From contig CM023538.1 of assembly GCA_013350335.1 (NCBI GenBank), positions 53,922,769 to 53,986,768 of the forward strand: 64,000 bases of DNA. Reading direction: 5' to 3'. This document shows, one piece after another, positions 8,897-20,048 of this stretch. The notes below the pieces were generated by a model. That model searched no databases. It saw only the letters and a list, made by a program, of their open reading frames with translations, and was not told the DNA's origin. Origin of the DNA: Chimonanthus salicifolius. Lineage: Eukaryota; Streptophyta; Magnoliopsida; Laurales; Calycanthaceae. Made by a program: the position numbers and the translations under genes. Numbering within the stretch: position 1 is the stretch's first letter; every line of letters begins with the position of its first letter.

Positions 8897-10374
8897 GGCT
8901 GCGATTGGATGAGGGGTAAATTTTAGAGGTGTTACTTCAAGTAGGGGTCACCTTTGAGTGGGGATGACCTTTGAACTGGAATTACTCATATCTTGTTTGG
9001 TAATTGCAGTGGTAAAATAAAAGCTTATCTTAAGGGTAAAAAATCTTATTTGGTAACTTAAAAAAAAGGTAACTTGATATATTAATATTTTTTGAATTTT
9101 TTTATAAAATATAATTATTAAATAATATTCATGAAGTAAATTCTAATAATATAATCTATAATAATATTATCTATTTTTTATAATTCTATTTTAAAATGAA
9201 CACTTGCATCCTAACATTAAAAAAAAAATAAAGATTTTTTTTTGATATTATTATTTAAATCCCAATAAATGAATAAAAAATATCAACATATCTCTTCATA
9301 AATAATTATAATTTTTATTTTTTATATTATATGAATTTAATAAAAATATTAATTCTCATAAATTATTAATATGTCAGGTTATCCCTATTTACAGTTACCC
9401 TTACTCAAGGGTAACTCCGAGTAACCCCTGTAAAATTTACCTCTCATCCAAATGCATTACATTGAAAAGATTGACAAATTTTTAAAATAAATATTTAACA
9501 AAATAAATTGTTAATTACCCTAAAAGAGATTACCATGAATCTCAAATTCTTTCGGAGTTTCAATACCCTTTCGAAATTTGGACAGAATCAGTCCTTAAAA
9601 ATAGGACATTTTGACAATTATGTTTCATAAAATTTTATTTTTATTTTTTATATTATATGAATTTAATAAAAAATATTAATTCTTATAAAATTGTTATTTC
9701 AGATTACTCCTGCTTACTGTTATCCCTAGTCAAAGGTAACCCCCATAAAATTTACCCCTCATCCAAATGCATCATGTTGAAAATGTTGACACATTTTTAA
9801 AATAAACTTCTATGAGAATAAATTGTTAATTACTTCGAAAGTGATTATGATGAACTTCAAACTCTTTTAGAATTTCGAGACCTTATCGAAATTTCGACAT
9901 AATAACCCCTTAAAAATAGGATATTTTAACAGTTACGTTTCATAAAATTTCATTTTTATTATTTATATTAGATAAATTTAATAAATAATATTAATTATCA
10001 TAAAATTGTTAATATATCAATTTACCTCTACTTACAGTTACCCTTACTCAAGGGTAATCCTGTAAAATTTATCCCTCATCCAAATATATCATGTTGAAAA
10101 TGTTGACACATTTTTAAAATAAATTTCAAATAAAATTAAATTGTCAATTATTTGAAATATATTATTTTTTTAACTATATAATATATAATTGATAAAAAGA
10201 GGAATGCAAAGGATATTGAGGGGTAGAATGAATACCCCAACCTCCAAAGAGGTATTAAAAAAATGAGATGAGAGAAATAAATTTTTAAATTTTTATCCTC
10301 ACTCTCTTATCATCAAACAAGGGTCACAAGAGATGACGGAGGTTTACCCCCTCTTATCCCATCCAAACGCAGCC
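8897..10374. mobile_element. PIF/Harbinger-like MITE expanded by internal tandem repeats
   Basis: Ends GGCTGCGATTGGATG and, inverted, GGCTGCGTTTGGATG followed by G-rich sequence to GGGTAAA. The same ends bound the compact 215-bp copy at 43034-43248. A unit of about 320-330 bp repeats inside at about 9366-9692, 9693-10010 and 10011-10170 (partial), with a more diverged start before 9366. Each unit has a TTACCCTTACTCAAGGGTAA-like core, CCTCATCCAAATGCAT, and ATTTTTATATTATATGAATTT. No transposase frame. Flanking CAAG occurs on both sides if the outer G/C are excluded, so the duplication length is ambiguous. Confidence 0.65.
9366..10170 (+). repeat. Tandem array of about 2.5 units, period about 320-330 bp
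   Basis: Direct repetition of blocks such as ACAGTTACCCTTACTCAAGG, TCATCCAAATGCAT, TGTTGACACATTTTTAAAAT and AAAAATAGGA. Units differ by many substitutions, so the array is not recent. It is contained within the MITE at 8897-10374. Confidence 0.75.
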
Positions 10375-10734
10375 AAGTCTTTTTCATCGTCAATTTTCAA
10401 ACATGTGTCCCATCTCATTACAGTCGGCTGTCCTCATATAATTTAAAATGAGTTATTTAAAAGTGGTTCATGTCATACAAAAGTAGGATCCACCAAGTGA
10501 TAATCTCTTGTGAGTGTAGGGATGAGGTGGAAACAGTGGTACACGTGTGAAATTGCAGAAGCTAAGGAGCCATAAAAGCCACTGATCTTTTATCCCATGT
10601 GCTATGCATGGAATGAGGGGGTCAATGTCATCACAGACAGAGAGGGGTCCTCGGTGGATGAGGCTAATGTTGGGCCTCCAAACAATTGCCAGGTGGCCAC
10701 GGGCCCATCCAAAATTTAGCTCATCCAACTTTTA
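10375..10734. other. No gene recognised
   Basis: A short open frame on the - strand (10728-10468) has no recognisable domain. Confidence 0.35.
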
Positions 10735-10919
10735 AAATGAAGATATCAGGACTGTAATCAATTATTAATACCTTTTACTTCAAAAGATTTTCAAAAATAA
10801 GAGTGGAGAGATAAACAAGGTAAATTTGAGATTTTTTATCCTTATTCTTTAATTATCAAATAAAGGTAATGAGGGGTAACACTTCAATCCCCTTACACCC
10901 CTCTCATCTAAACGCAACC
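10735..10919. mobile_element. Partial Harbinger-like MITE, right end only
   Basis: Matches the right half of the element at 43034-43248: A-rich stretch, GAGATTTTTTATCC, ATTATCAAATAAAGGTAATG, then CCCCTCTCATCTAAACGCAACC. The left terminus is missing. Confidence 0.5.
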
Positions 10920-11512
10920 ATAGTGTAAATAAGTTGCTTTTTCTTTTTTATTTAGTTAGGTCTATCAGTTTGCGAATAAATAATTTAAAATTTAGGTCTA
11001 TCTTTAAAATTTTTGTTGAGCTCAATTTGTTGAGTAAAAACTTCTTAAAATTTTATCCAAATAGTAGTTTGGTATGTTTGAAGACTCCACTTTTCTGATG
11101 ATAGAAGTAGAGTTTTGTGGATAAAATACCAAAAATTCAAATCCTTTAACCATTGAGTGAGAAGATCATTTTGCTTTTGGAAAGATAGAAAGGTCGATCA
11201 ATATATAAAAATCATATCTTTAGATCAATTGACTAAAAGTGTCAAAATGAAATGTTCCATTTATTATTTAAAATATAAATAAATATTAATTAATATTTGT
11301 TTCATGTTTTGAAGGTCTTAACATTTTTTATATTGGAGATGGCAGAAGAGGATAAGCGATCTACATAATGGTTAGCTGGGCTCACTTGTTTTGGACTGTT
11401 AAGGTCGAAACTTAAGGTAGATGCATTGTTTTGGTCTCTTATTTAAAATTTTAATCTCTGTAAAAAGTTTTTAAAAAATATAAAATCTTGTGAAATATAT
11501 TAATTAATTCAT
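10920..11512. other. No gene recognised
   Basis: AT-rich, without a convincing open frame or terminal repeats. Confidence 0.35.
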
Positions 11513-11950
11513 TCCAAAGGATTGGTTTGTTGGTCAGGAACCGTCTTAATAAGTGGGAGTTCTAAGTTTGGATTTCATTTTATTCCAAAGGGCTATTCTC
11601 TCTGGTCATCTGGAATATGTATGGGTAAGGTAAACTCGTTATTGAGGGGGATTTGGAAAATGCAATTAATTAGACAAAAGGTCAAAGACGTCTGCTATGA
11701 AAATTGATCACCGTGGTTAGGGTAATAGGGAGTTGACTTTGGGGAGGGACATTTTATTTGTCAATATCGGCCGAACAGCGAATGGAGTAGCTATTTCACC
11801 AAACTTGGAGTCACCGACCTTTTTTCTGGCGTTTTGATGACTTCTTTTTGCTTATTTTTTCCTTTCTGTACTCTTTTCCTCTTAATATAATTTTATTTGT
11901 TAACATTAAAAAAAGGGCTATTCTCTCTAATTTTATCGGGTGTATAGTTT
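11513..11950 (+). mobile_element. SINE family B copy split by a LINE insertion
   Basis: Left half at 11513-11603 (GGTTTGTTGGTCAGGAACC-like head, B-box-like GAGTTCTAAGTTTGG). The right half resumes at 11912 with AAAGGGCTATTCTCTCT and the family's TTTTATCGGGTGTATA block. The break carries the LINE fragment at 11604-11911. Confidence 0.6.
11604..11911 (+). mobile_element. 5'-truncated LINE (L1-like) 3' end with 17-bp target duplication
   Basis: A 308-bp piece ending in a T-rich untranslated tail (CTTTCTGTACTCTTTTCCTC, TTAATATAATTTTATTTGTTAACATT) and an A-run, typical of plant L1 3' ends. AAAGGGCTATTCTCTCT is present directly before (11587-11603) and after (overlapping the A-run, 11912-11928). 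This shows target-primed insertion into the SINE. No reverse transcriptase sequence is retained. Confidence 0.75.
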
Positions 11951-12577
11951 AAATTAAACCATTGAATAATCCCATTTATTTAAAATCTTTAACCAATCTC
12001 AATCATTTATTAAATAAGTTTGAATTAATTTATTAAATAGTTTTGAATTGAATTCACCCATTTGTTAAATGACAAGTAATACTCAAGTCGAAATTTATTT
12101 ATTAAAATGGATTAGAATCAAATTGGTGAATTGGATTCCCCAAAAAAAAATTCATAGTCTACTTTTCTGTTAAATTTTGATTGGACAAATGAGTTGAATT
12201 AAAGATTTCACATTTCCTTATGACTAAAAACATTAGCAGCCTCCGCATGCGTTTGCTACACTCTAGTAGTCGTCATGTGAGTTTCAAACGAATCACGCTA
12301 AACGTGTCGTGTACGCTTCTTTCTTAGGCAAGAGGGTACAAAAGTTAGGAAAATGTTAATTAATTTTCTAATCACGACCTAATCTTTTTTTTTGAACGGT
12401 AACAAAGGGGAAGAGAGATACAAGCAACACCTAATTCTATTACTTTAGGTATATTTAAAGGAAAAGTTTTAAATGACCATTTAATAGTTGAAATAATATA
12501 TAGAATGAAAGGTCCAGATTTAATATTAAATGTGTCAATATCAACTATAAAGAGCTGAAACCTTTTTTATTATCAAC
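11951..12577. other. No gene recognised
   Basis: AT-rich; nothing beyond low-complexity sequence was seen. Confidence 0.35.
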
Positions 12578-12716
12578 GTGTTCAGGCTTTTAGAGCACTT
12601 CACTAATCTTTAGAGCATGTGCAAACTGTTCTAGTCAAGAAAACTTCACGAGGAGTGATCTTTTGGGTTATAAAGAGAATCGAACTAAGGACTCCCGCTT
12701 TCTGAGAAATGTGCGT
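12578..12716 (-). mobile_element. SINE family B copy
   Basis: On + it reads GTTCAGGCTTTTAGAGCACTTCACTAAT, then GAGCATGTGCAAACT, GAGGAGTGATCTTTTGG and a B-box complement GAATCGAACTAAGGACTC: the reverse complement of the family order. Confidence 0.7.
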
Positions 12717-13107
12717 CTTTTTTAGAAGTGTTCCCTTTTGACCTTAAAACTTATGAAAGTTAGAGGGATACTCGAGATCTATAAATAGATGATTCTGTAT
12801 GGGTTTTGAGTTTCTAAAATGATTTCTTTCATACTTGTCAAATACTTTTTCTATAATTTTCTAGGTGATCATCAGAGGCATTCAGGATTGCATTTCAGTG
12901 CTACTAACCATAGTGTAGCATACATGCTTAATCTAGACTTATTTTATCTTATTCCATTCTATTTGATAGATAAATTATTAAAATTCATTGAGTTTATGCT
13001 GTTTGAAAAATCTGTAATTGTTGACCATTTTAATATAACTCTAGATTATTCAATAACTGTGAATGCTCTATGTAATTTCTAGAAATTAGATTTGTTAAAT
13101 TCATCAT
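12717..13107. other. No gene recognised
   Basis: An open frame of 87 codons at 12819-13082 has no domain or codon signal; treated as chance. Confidence 0.35.
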
Positions 13108-13270
13108 GAATGGTTGGCTTGGTGGTCAAAACACACCCTTTTTTGTAAGAAGTTTTTGCATCAAGATCCTCTCAATATAAAAGAGGGTCACTCCTCTTTG
13201 TTTTGTACTTGACGTGTTCGAATTAGAAGATTTACATTTGTCCTAAGAATTAATCAGTTGAGATGCCTAG
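13108..13270 (+). mobile_element. Diverged SINE family B copy
   Basis: GGTTGGCTTGGTGGTCAAAA head, AAGAGGGTCACTCCTC, then AGAAGATTTACATTTGTCC and AGTTGAGATGC follow the family B order with much divergence. Confidence 0.4.
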
Positions 13271-14428
13271 ATATTTGGTCCTCAAAAACAACTTAGATAT
13301 GTTAAATTTCAATTTTGTTTTGGCTGCTGTGTTTCCTAATTTTACTGCAATAGAAATGAAAACTCCTAGAATGATTTCCTAATTGTATTACATAAGATCT
13401 GGAATTTCATGAGATCAATCCAAGTAGATAAATATCAAATTTAAATTGTTGGTTTATGGATTTGTAAGGTTGGGTAATCTTAATTTAAGCACCAACAAAC
13501 GAAGGAGAATCCATAATCCTCTTCCTCGCCATTTCTAAGTGTCACTGAGTGGATTTCCAATGATTGAAATCACTGGTTCATCAGTGCACAAGCTATGTGG
13601 TTTAGATCTTTTGTCTACTCCACCTAAATTTTTGTTGTGGACTGATCTATGTTATCCAGATTTTATTTGTATCTGAATTTATTTGTTCAATTATCCAGAA
13701 TTTGTTAGCTTCTGGATTTTTCTTCTTCTGGCTTCGTCGTGGTTTCCCTTGTCTAGATCATTTAGATTTGTTGATTTCATACTACTAAATAATTTTTATC
13801 TTCTTCTACCTACGCTATTCATTCTACACACTTGTCCTGTTGATGTTGTCATTGACTTCGTTGTTAACATCGATTCACTTCTGCTCGACCAAATGACATC
13901 ATCCTGTTGGATTATCTACTTATTAGTTATTCAATTCAATAACGGACAAACTCAAATGGTGAAGCTTCTTGAGTTTGAGAGAAGATGTTATGATATATTA
14001 AAAGGCATTTTAGATTAAAAATTCTCTTAGATTAAGAATTAAGTTTATGTTAATTCCTGATTAAGAGATAGAATTGGCTTAGAATTAATGTAGAGTTTGA
14101 GTTTATATATAATTCTTGTGAGTATATTTATACGAGTGTTTCTTAAGGAATGAAAACATCACAACTTTATGAAATTCTTCTTTCTTGAGAGTGTTTATAT
14201 TTTTCAAATACATGATCTGACTCACCCACCTGCATTTTTGCTTTTTTTTTTTTCTCCTTTTGCTAATTCAAACCCTAACTCATGATTGGTGGTGTTTATT
14301 CTCTTTACCTGGTTGTTGTTATTGTGATCTTCTCCATAGTTCTCTCTATGTTGCATCTCCATTGTTGTTATTGTTAGATTGACTCAACTTTCGACATTTC
14401 ACTATTGGTGTTGTTTTCTATAACTAAA
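13271..14428 (+). other. No gene; possible solo LTR at about 13989-14215
   Basis: A purine-rich GAGTTTGAGAGAAGA is followed by TGTTATGATATATTAAAAGG and about 220 bp ending near a T-rich segment. This is the arrangement of a polypurine tract and a copia-type LTR. No second copy or target duplication was found. The open frame 13683-14018 is low-complexity and unconvincing. Confidence 0.3.
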
Positions 14429-14550
14429 GTGTAGATCATTTAGAGCACTCGACTAATTATTAGAGCATATACAAGTCTCTCTACCGAAACATGTCAAATA
14501 ACTCTACTGAGAGTGACTCTTTAAAGTAGAGTGAAAATCGAGTTCAATTC
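14429..14550 (-). mobile_element. SINE family B copy
   Basis: On +: ATCATTTAGAGCACTCGACTAAT, AGAGCATATACAAGTC, GAGAGTGACTCTTTAAAG and a B-box complement near AATCGAGTTC. Confidence 0.6.
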
Positions 14551-15058
14551 AACACTAATTTGAGTTACACGATATATTGATCTAATTTAATAATTTTCAC
14601 CCTTTAAATAAATTTAATTATTTAAATCCATAACTTTTGGAAGGTAATATATACAAGTGAAGACTTTTCAAGATTCAAACTCACTCATTTATATGAGTCA
14701 AGTGGACGCCATCTACAGTAATTATGTTTAAACTTGAAAACCGTATGTCTAAGTGATCTTTATACTGTATGTATTAGTTAAGAGAAACTCCCGAAGTTCT
14801 CCTCATGGGAAAGGAAGAAGAGCACCTTCCCCATTGGTCATTGGTAGAGTGAGAGGAGACATGACAGAGGAGAGAGAGTCCTCTCTACCAATGGGAGAGG
14901 AGCCCTACTCTCCACAGTGGAGGAGCACTTCCATCTAGATTGACGTAAGAACCATAGGGTCTTAGCATTAAATAAAGTAATATAGAAATAAAGATATTTT
15001 AATATTGATTTTTCACAATTCAATAAATAATCTTTCATTTCAGATAATGAGATGTGTA
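14551..15058. other. No gene; small inverted repeat
   Basis: CCCATTGGT...GGTAGAG at about 14831-14850 and CTCTACCAATGGG near 14884-14896 can pair into a hairpin. Otherwise nothing was recognised. Confidence 0.35.
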
Positions 15059-15169
15059 AAGTTTGAACTCACATGATTTTATTTGGTGTGTTACAAAGAT
15101 AGTAAATATCACTCATGAAAATTTTACGTTGGATTTCTCACAATTTCTCATATATAAATTCAAAAAAAT
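15059..15169 (+). mobile_element. SINE family A copy, 5'-truncated
   Basis: Keeps the family A tail: TATCACTCATGAAAATTTTACG, TTGGATTTCTCACA, ATAAATTCAAAAAAA. The tRNA-like head is lost or badly diverged. It lies just downstream of the DUF7054 gene. Confidence 0.6.
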
Positions 15170-15199
15170 GTTCAATATTACAATCATCACAAAAGAAAA

Positions 15200-15205
15200 T
15201 TTATT
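15200..15205 (-). terminator. Polyadenylation signal-like AATAAA for the DUF7054 gene
   Basis: AATAAA on the - strand about 107 nt after the stop codon of the DUF7054 gene. Plant signals are loose, so this is a candidate only. Confidence 0.4.
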
Positions 15206-15311
15206 TCAAACCCAAAATAATAATATTATAATTACTTAAGAAATTTTTACAATTTACATTCCAAGCCACATATTGAAGGGCAAAAGAAGGGACTAAGAAA
15301 AAAAGAAGAGT

Positions 15312-17207
15312 TTAGGGGAAGAAGTTCATGAGCCTTAGCCAAGAAAATCCGGTTTTGGAAGCTTTGTCTGCCTCTGTGGAACATGAAGTTGCAGAAGGAG
15401 CTATTATTGGCTTAGGACACAAGAAGAAATTTCTTGATCCCAACCCTATGAGTTTCTCCTTTGGATCCAAACCTGCCAAAAACAATAAATAAAATTTGCT
15501 AGATTCAAAGCCCATTTCACAAAATGAGTCAGTGGGCCACACTTTGTATCATCGTGGACTCGTCTTCATCATTCATCAGCTGAGCTTGTGTTTTTGATCT
15601 GATATAGTGTGTAATATGAATAAAAAAAGATTTTTTAAAGATGAAATTTAGTTTATCGAAGGTAGACATCTCACTCAACTAATCTATTGGATATGTAAAA
15701 ACCTCTCAACCTACTTATACGAGTAAAACCAAAGAGAGTGATCCTTTGGAGTTGTGAATAGAATAAAAGGACCCTCTAAGATAAAATATTATTAAACTAT
15801 AATCTAAAAATAGAGTTAATTTATGAAAATTCATTAAAAATAAAAGAAAACTATAATTAAATTTGGTGAGTGTGAAAAATATAACTTAAATTTTTTTATA
15901 GTAATATCTAAAAATTATTAAAAATTAAAAATATAAAATATTTATTATAAATATTGTATTAATGTCATTGGCACAGGCACAACGCATCTATGTGACAGAA
16001 AGAACAACAACCCATGTGAATGTGAATATAGTAGTGTGGTATGCTTCTACTTAAAAAATAATATGATAAGTCACATTTATTAGAGAATTTTGTCTTGCAA
16101 GTCTTTTATTCAAATGACTTTTGATTCAAAAGAGAAATGTAAGCCAGATGTTTAAAAATAAATATAAAATCTCTCATAAAAAATCTGACATGTCACTCTC
16201 AGTAAATTTGGCCGGTATGTGTAGATAGAGAGATTTACATGTACTTAAAAAATTAGTCTCAATTCTTCTGATGTGAGGTAGAGATGGGTGAGCATCTTAA
16301 CATGCACAAAATCTTTTAGGATACACAGGATGAAGTGAAATTTCTATTTTACCCCTGTCGGTATACCGCTCATCAAGTATCGATATACCAATATACATAA
16401 CATATACATGCAGAGTGGAGTGTTATCGATACAATCGGTACTTGATAAGCTATACATCGGTAGGAGTAAAATAGAGATTTCACTCCATCTCATTTCTTTT
16501 AAAAGATTTTGTCCGTGTTAAGATGGACGTCCGATGGAGATACCCATGTTATTAAATAATAATAATAGATCACAATCACTGATGGTCTTCACTCTTCACA
16601 AAAATCAAGTTTCCGTGAATTAGTCTCACCTTCAAAATAAGATAGAAATATTATGCTACAAAGAAAACCAGAGCTTTTGATTTTTTTACTTACTCTTTGA
16701 AGAACTGATCGCTTTTGTTTCCAAAAAGTTTCATGGAAACGAACAGAAAGTTAATTTAGTTAATTTCAGTTGTCCTTGAAATAAATAAAGACTGCAGAAA
16801 GAGTAGCGATAGGAAATCTAACATTCTAAGCTGAATTGCGAATAGTGGAGGTCGAACCGGTCCGGCTCGGTCGACGGCAGCAGCGGCCTCCTCCCCTCAC
16901 GCCTGTACTCACTGACCACCTCCCTCACCAGATCTCCGACCGTCGCCTCCGGTGACATCAGCAGCTGCACCGCACCAAGGCTCCGCTGAACCGTCACGTT
17001 CAGCAGCAGCTTCGTCGGTCTCGGCGGAACGATCGAATCCGACATGGTCCGACCGGAGTGAAGGTCGGGCTGGGTCTTGGGCCGGCGGAGAGGAACTTCC
17101 CGGGCGGAGGTTTGGCCGTGGAAGGACTTGGACTTTTGCGACATCTTTCCTGTTTTGCCCTTGTCGTCTTGCCCCCATCTGGCGCTTCTGTTACAAGAGG
17201 TCGACAT
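15312..17207 (-). CDS. DUF7054 domain protein (At4g22758-like), two exons
   Basis: Exon 1 runs 17207-16823 and exon 2 15472-15312. The 1,350-nt intron has GT at 16822-16821 and AG at 15474-15473, and splits a Cys codon. The product is 181 residues. A basic Ser/Lys-rich N-terminus (SQKSKSFHG, then RRPKTQPDL at 41-49) leads to the conserved domain at about 64-149: PTKLLLNVTVQRSLGAVQLL, MSPEATVGDLV, FDLHYSQFSLECLDP, then LGSRNFFLCPK across the splice junction. These blocks match the plant family of Arabidopsis uncharacterised protein At4g22758, whose biochemical role is not established. The fold is described as ubiquitin-like, but I cannot show that here. The C-terminus is short and ends LRLMNFFP. 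The start is the first ATG in the open frame; Met22 is an alternative. Exon 1 is much more GC-rich than its surroundings. The intron hosts a MITE and SINE fragments, so it has grown by insertion without damage to the gene. Confidence 0.88.
15667..15765 (-). mobile_element. Diverged SINE family B copy in the DUF7054 intron
   Basis: On +: CATCTCACTCAACTAATC, GGATATGTAAAAACCTC, AGAGAGTGATCCTTTGGAG. Matches the middle of family B in reverse. Confidence 0.5.
16192..16275 (+). mobile_element. SINE family B fragment in the DUF7054 intron
   Basis: GTCACTCTCAGTAAATTTGG, GGTATGTGTAGATAGAGAGA and AATTAGTCTC follow the family order. It stops about 10 bp before the MITE at 16286. Confidence 0.45.
16286..16532. 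mobile_element. Long-TIR MITE (Mutator-like) in the DUF7054 intron
   Basis: About 75 bp at each end pair as inverted repeats: GGGTGAGCATCTTAAC...AAAATCTTTTAGGA...GAAATTTCTATTTTACCCC against GGACGTCCATCTTAAC...AAAATCTTTTAAAA...GAAATCTCTATTTTACTCC. Flanks GGTAGAGAT and GATGGAGAT agree at 7 of 9 positions, consistent with an old 9-bp Mutator-type duplication. The centre has CGGTATACCGCTC-like short repeats. No transposase. Confidence 0.75.
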
Positions 17208-17630
17208 AGCAGGGTGAGGGGTAGAAGGGTGATTTCAATTCAAAAAAAAAAGGAGGAAACTGAGGCGGAGGAAGCCGCTCTCAGGGTCCTCCCTCACCGG
17301 CTCGCATAACTAGAAGGACAGAATCCTAAATAAGGGAGCCGGGAAGGGAGAAAGACGGAGCAAAGGAGGAAAACTGAAACTCGGGAAGAAAGGAGAGAGG
17401 ATGGATTGGATTTAAAGGGTCTCAGTTTTATCCGGGCCCTCTTAATCCGATCAAAAAATTAACAGCGTCCATTTTAACGGGAGAAAGTGAGAAACTACAT
17501 TTACTGTTCTCTCGATCCATGGACGCATGTCAGGCCCATTCACTGATAGATTTAATTTAGTTTAAAAATTATTATGTTTTTATTTAAATTTAGATTTAAT
17601 CTTGATTGGTGTCTATTTTATGCATGCTCA
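17208..17630 (-). other. 5' flank of the DUF7054 gene
   Basis: Purine-rich on + (pyrimidine-rich on -) from about 17240 to 17400, as in many plant 5' leaders. No clear TATA box was identified. The open frames on + across 16952-17309 are shadows of exon 1 and its leader. Confidence 0.4.
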
Positions 17631-17949
17631 TAGAGGTGAAATTTGGGTCGAGTTTTAACCTGACCTAAGATATTAGTGGGTTTGGGTTATGTATTTTTAT
17701 ATTTCGAATCAGATCATGTAGGGAAAAAATCTGCATGAAATTCGAGTTTTAGGTTGAAAAATTTTAAATCAACTTGATTCATCTCGATAAAATCCGAATG
17801 CACCAAGTTATAAAATAGTAACTATTACTGATTAGGGCTGGAACTCAGGTCGGGTCGGATTGGGTCAGTGCTCAAGTTGTATAATTTGAATGGGATTAGA
17901 TTGGGCTCAATAAATTTTGATATGAGTTCCTGTCTGAGTTTCACCCCTA
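17631..17949. mobile_element. hAT-like MITE
   Basis: Ends TAGAGGTGAAATTTGGGTCG and, inverted, TAGGGGTGAAACTC. Flanks CATGCTCA (17623-17630) and CATCCTGA (17950-17957) agree at 6 of 8 positions, fitting an aged 8-bp hAT duplication. The interior shares GTGCACCAAGTTATAAAA-like sequence with the copies at 23669 and 29397. Confidence 0.65.
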
Positions 17950-18220
17950 CATCCTGACCGTAGGATTGACTATCAAAACAGGTGTTCTCTATCATTATTT
18001 AATTTTATTTTAGTCTTAAAAATAAAAAATTAAGGTGATTCAAAGAATTTTATTTTGAATAGTTGGACGGTTTCTTGATGCTTCGGAGCACCATTCTTTT
18101 TTACTAAAATTATATAGGTGTATTTCACTCTTTTTTTACATAATCCGTTAAAAGTTAAAACATCCATACTTTTTTAACTTAGAAATTTACTTAGACCTGT
18201 CTTTAAGAAATTCAGTAGAT

Positions 18221-18417
18221 ACTCACCGTTGGGTAACTTAGTTGGTGGTCTCTCCCATTGGGAAGGGAGAGGTCACAAGTTTGAGCCCGATGATCTTTAT
18301 TCAAGAGTGTAGGGTCTATGTTGCTTCTCCTATGAGTTTTACAAAGATTATAGCCAAAGCATAAGTTGGAGTGGTGGGTTTGAGGTTTCTCCTCGATCTT
18401 AAAAAAAAAAAAAGAGA
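18221..18417 (+). mobile_element. tRNA-derived SINE (family C) with 13-bp target duplication
   Basis: GGGTAACTTAGTTGGTGG resembles an A box and CAAGTTTGAGCCC a B box. The element ends in an A-run, and AAATTCAGTAGAT flanks it at 18208-18220 and 18418-18430. The body differs from families A and B. Confidence 0.8.
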
Positions 18418-18430
18418 AAATTCAGTAGAT

Positions 18431-20048
18431 GATGATTTTCAGCTGTGTAGAATATATCAACTATGAAGGCGTCAAATATTTATCAAAGAAGATTATTTAA
18501 CTATTTTATAACAAATATAGTGCAATAACAAAGAAGATTATTTAGATAGATATTTCATAGATTTGCTAAAAATTCAATAGGCAAAGCACTTAGAAAGGTT
18601 GGGAATGGGAAAAAAATTATTCTCTCAAATATGCAAAACTATATAAATACGCTTCACTATATACAAGAAAAAATGCTAAAAGTTGATATTTAATAATTAA
18701 TATTAGAAAATATTGACTATGGACTACTTTAGGCAATTTCATGATTTGCATAACACGATATTTCAAGGAAGAAATATAATTCAGTTGGTTTAAGTTTATA
18801 GGATTAAACTAAAGGCTTCCATAATCTAAACTCAATGCAATTTCTTTATTTCTTCTTTTCTTAATAAAAACTACAAACAACTTTAAGATCTCATTTTTTT
18901 TAAATGCAAGTTATAAAAATTGTAAATTTGAAATATCAAATTGAAATACTATTATGGATCCAATTTTAATCATCTCAGTAAAATGATTAAATAAAAAATA
19001 AAATAAGAAAAAAAAGAGAAATATAAGGATGCATGGGAGAAAGTAACAGGGTGAAAAATGACAAAAAAACAAAGTAAGAACCGAGAGCAAAGAGGTAAAA
19101 CAAAGAAGTAACCTTTTTAAATCTAACTACGACATCCAACTAATTTTTATTTTATTTCATTTCAAGAGATTGAAAATGGACTGCATAAGCTTTCAGTAGA
19201 CCAAAATTTATTTATAAGCTCAATTTATAGTCACTTAATCTTGATAATCAAAACCGACAAGTATATTTAATTTTTTTTTAAAGAATACATAATGATTTCG
19301 GCCATTAAGATTAATTAACCAGAATTGAATTTGAAGCTAAAATTAGGTCCACCATATATCTTATCAAGTCTACTTTCAATTTGTACGATTGTATTTTCAT
19401 ATAGTGTTTACAAAAATTAATAAGATAAAAATGAAGCAGGTGTGACCCATTGTTTTTCTATATATAAGTCCATATACTAATTCTTTAATTATGTTATGAC
19501 GAAAATAACCTCTCTGCTCTTACTTTACTATTTTTCTATTTTTAGCGGCAAATTAAAACTTTCACAATGATTCATCAATCAAAATTTTATTCTCATATTA
19601 TAACTTGATAATACCTGATTCTAAATGACGATGATGATGATAATAAAAAAGTCATATACATTATAGTTAACTCAATCTATATTTTACTTGAGGGCTACAT
19701 TGTGTTATAAGGAGGGCAATTGAGTCCGGTTTTGCCTTAGTGAGCTTCGACACAAGGTGATATCATGAGGGCTTGAATCTGACACCTCCTTCTCCAATAA
19801 TTATGATATTTATTTGTTTTCAACCTAATTTAGGTCCCTCCCCAATAATTTATCTGATTTTTAGGTCATCTTTATTGGCACCAACAAAAATAAAGAAATA
19901 AATAATAACCCAAAATATCACATTTTCATATACTTCACATTTATGTTAGTTGTAAAGTCACCAAATAAATTCAATATTTCATATTTGAGTTGAAAACTAT
20001 CAAATTCCAGTGAACGAATATGAAAATCAAATCAAATATTTTCAACCC
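18431..20048. other. Gene-free AT-rich stretch
   Basis: No convincing frame, RNA gene or repeat family recognised across about 1.6 kb. Confidence 0.4.

Noticed and set aside
13683..14018. 111-codon hydrophobic frame as a membrane protein gene
   Set aside because: T-rich low-complexity sequence without conserved motifs or splice context; near a possible LTR.
16909..17309. Open frames opposite and beside DUF7054 exon 1
   Set aside because: GC-rich shadow frames; the DUF7054 frame alone shows conserved motifs and correct splice sites.
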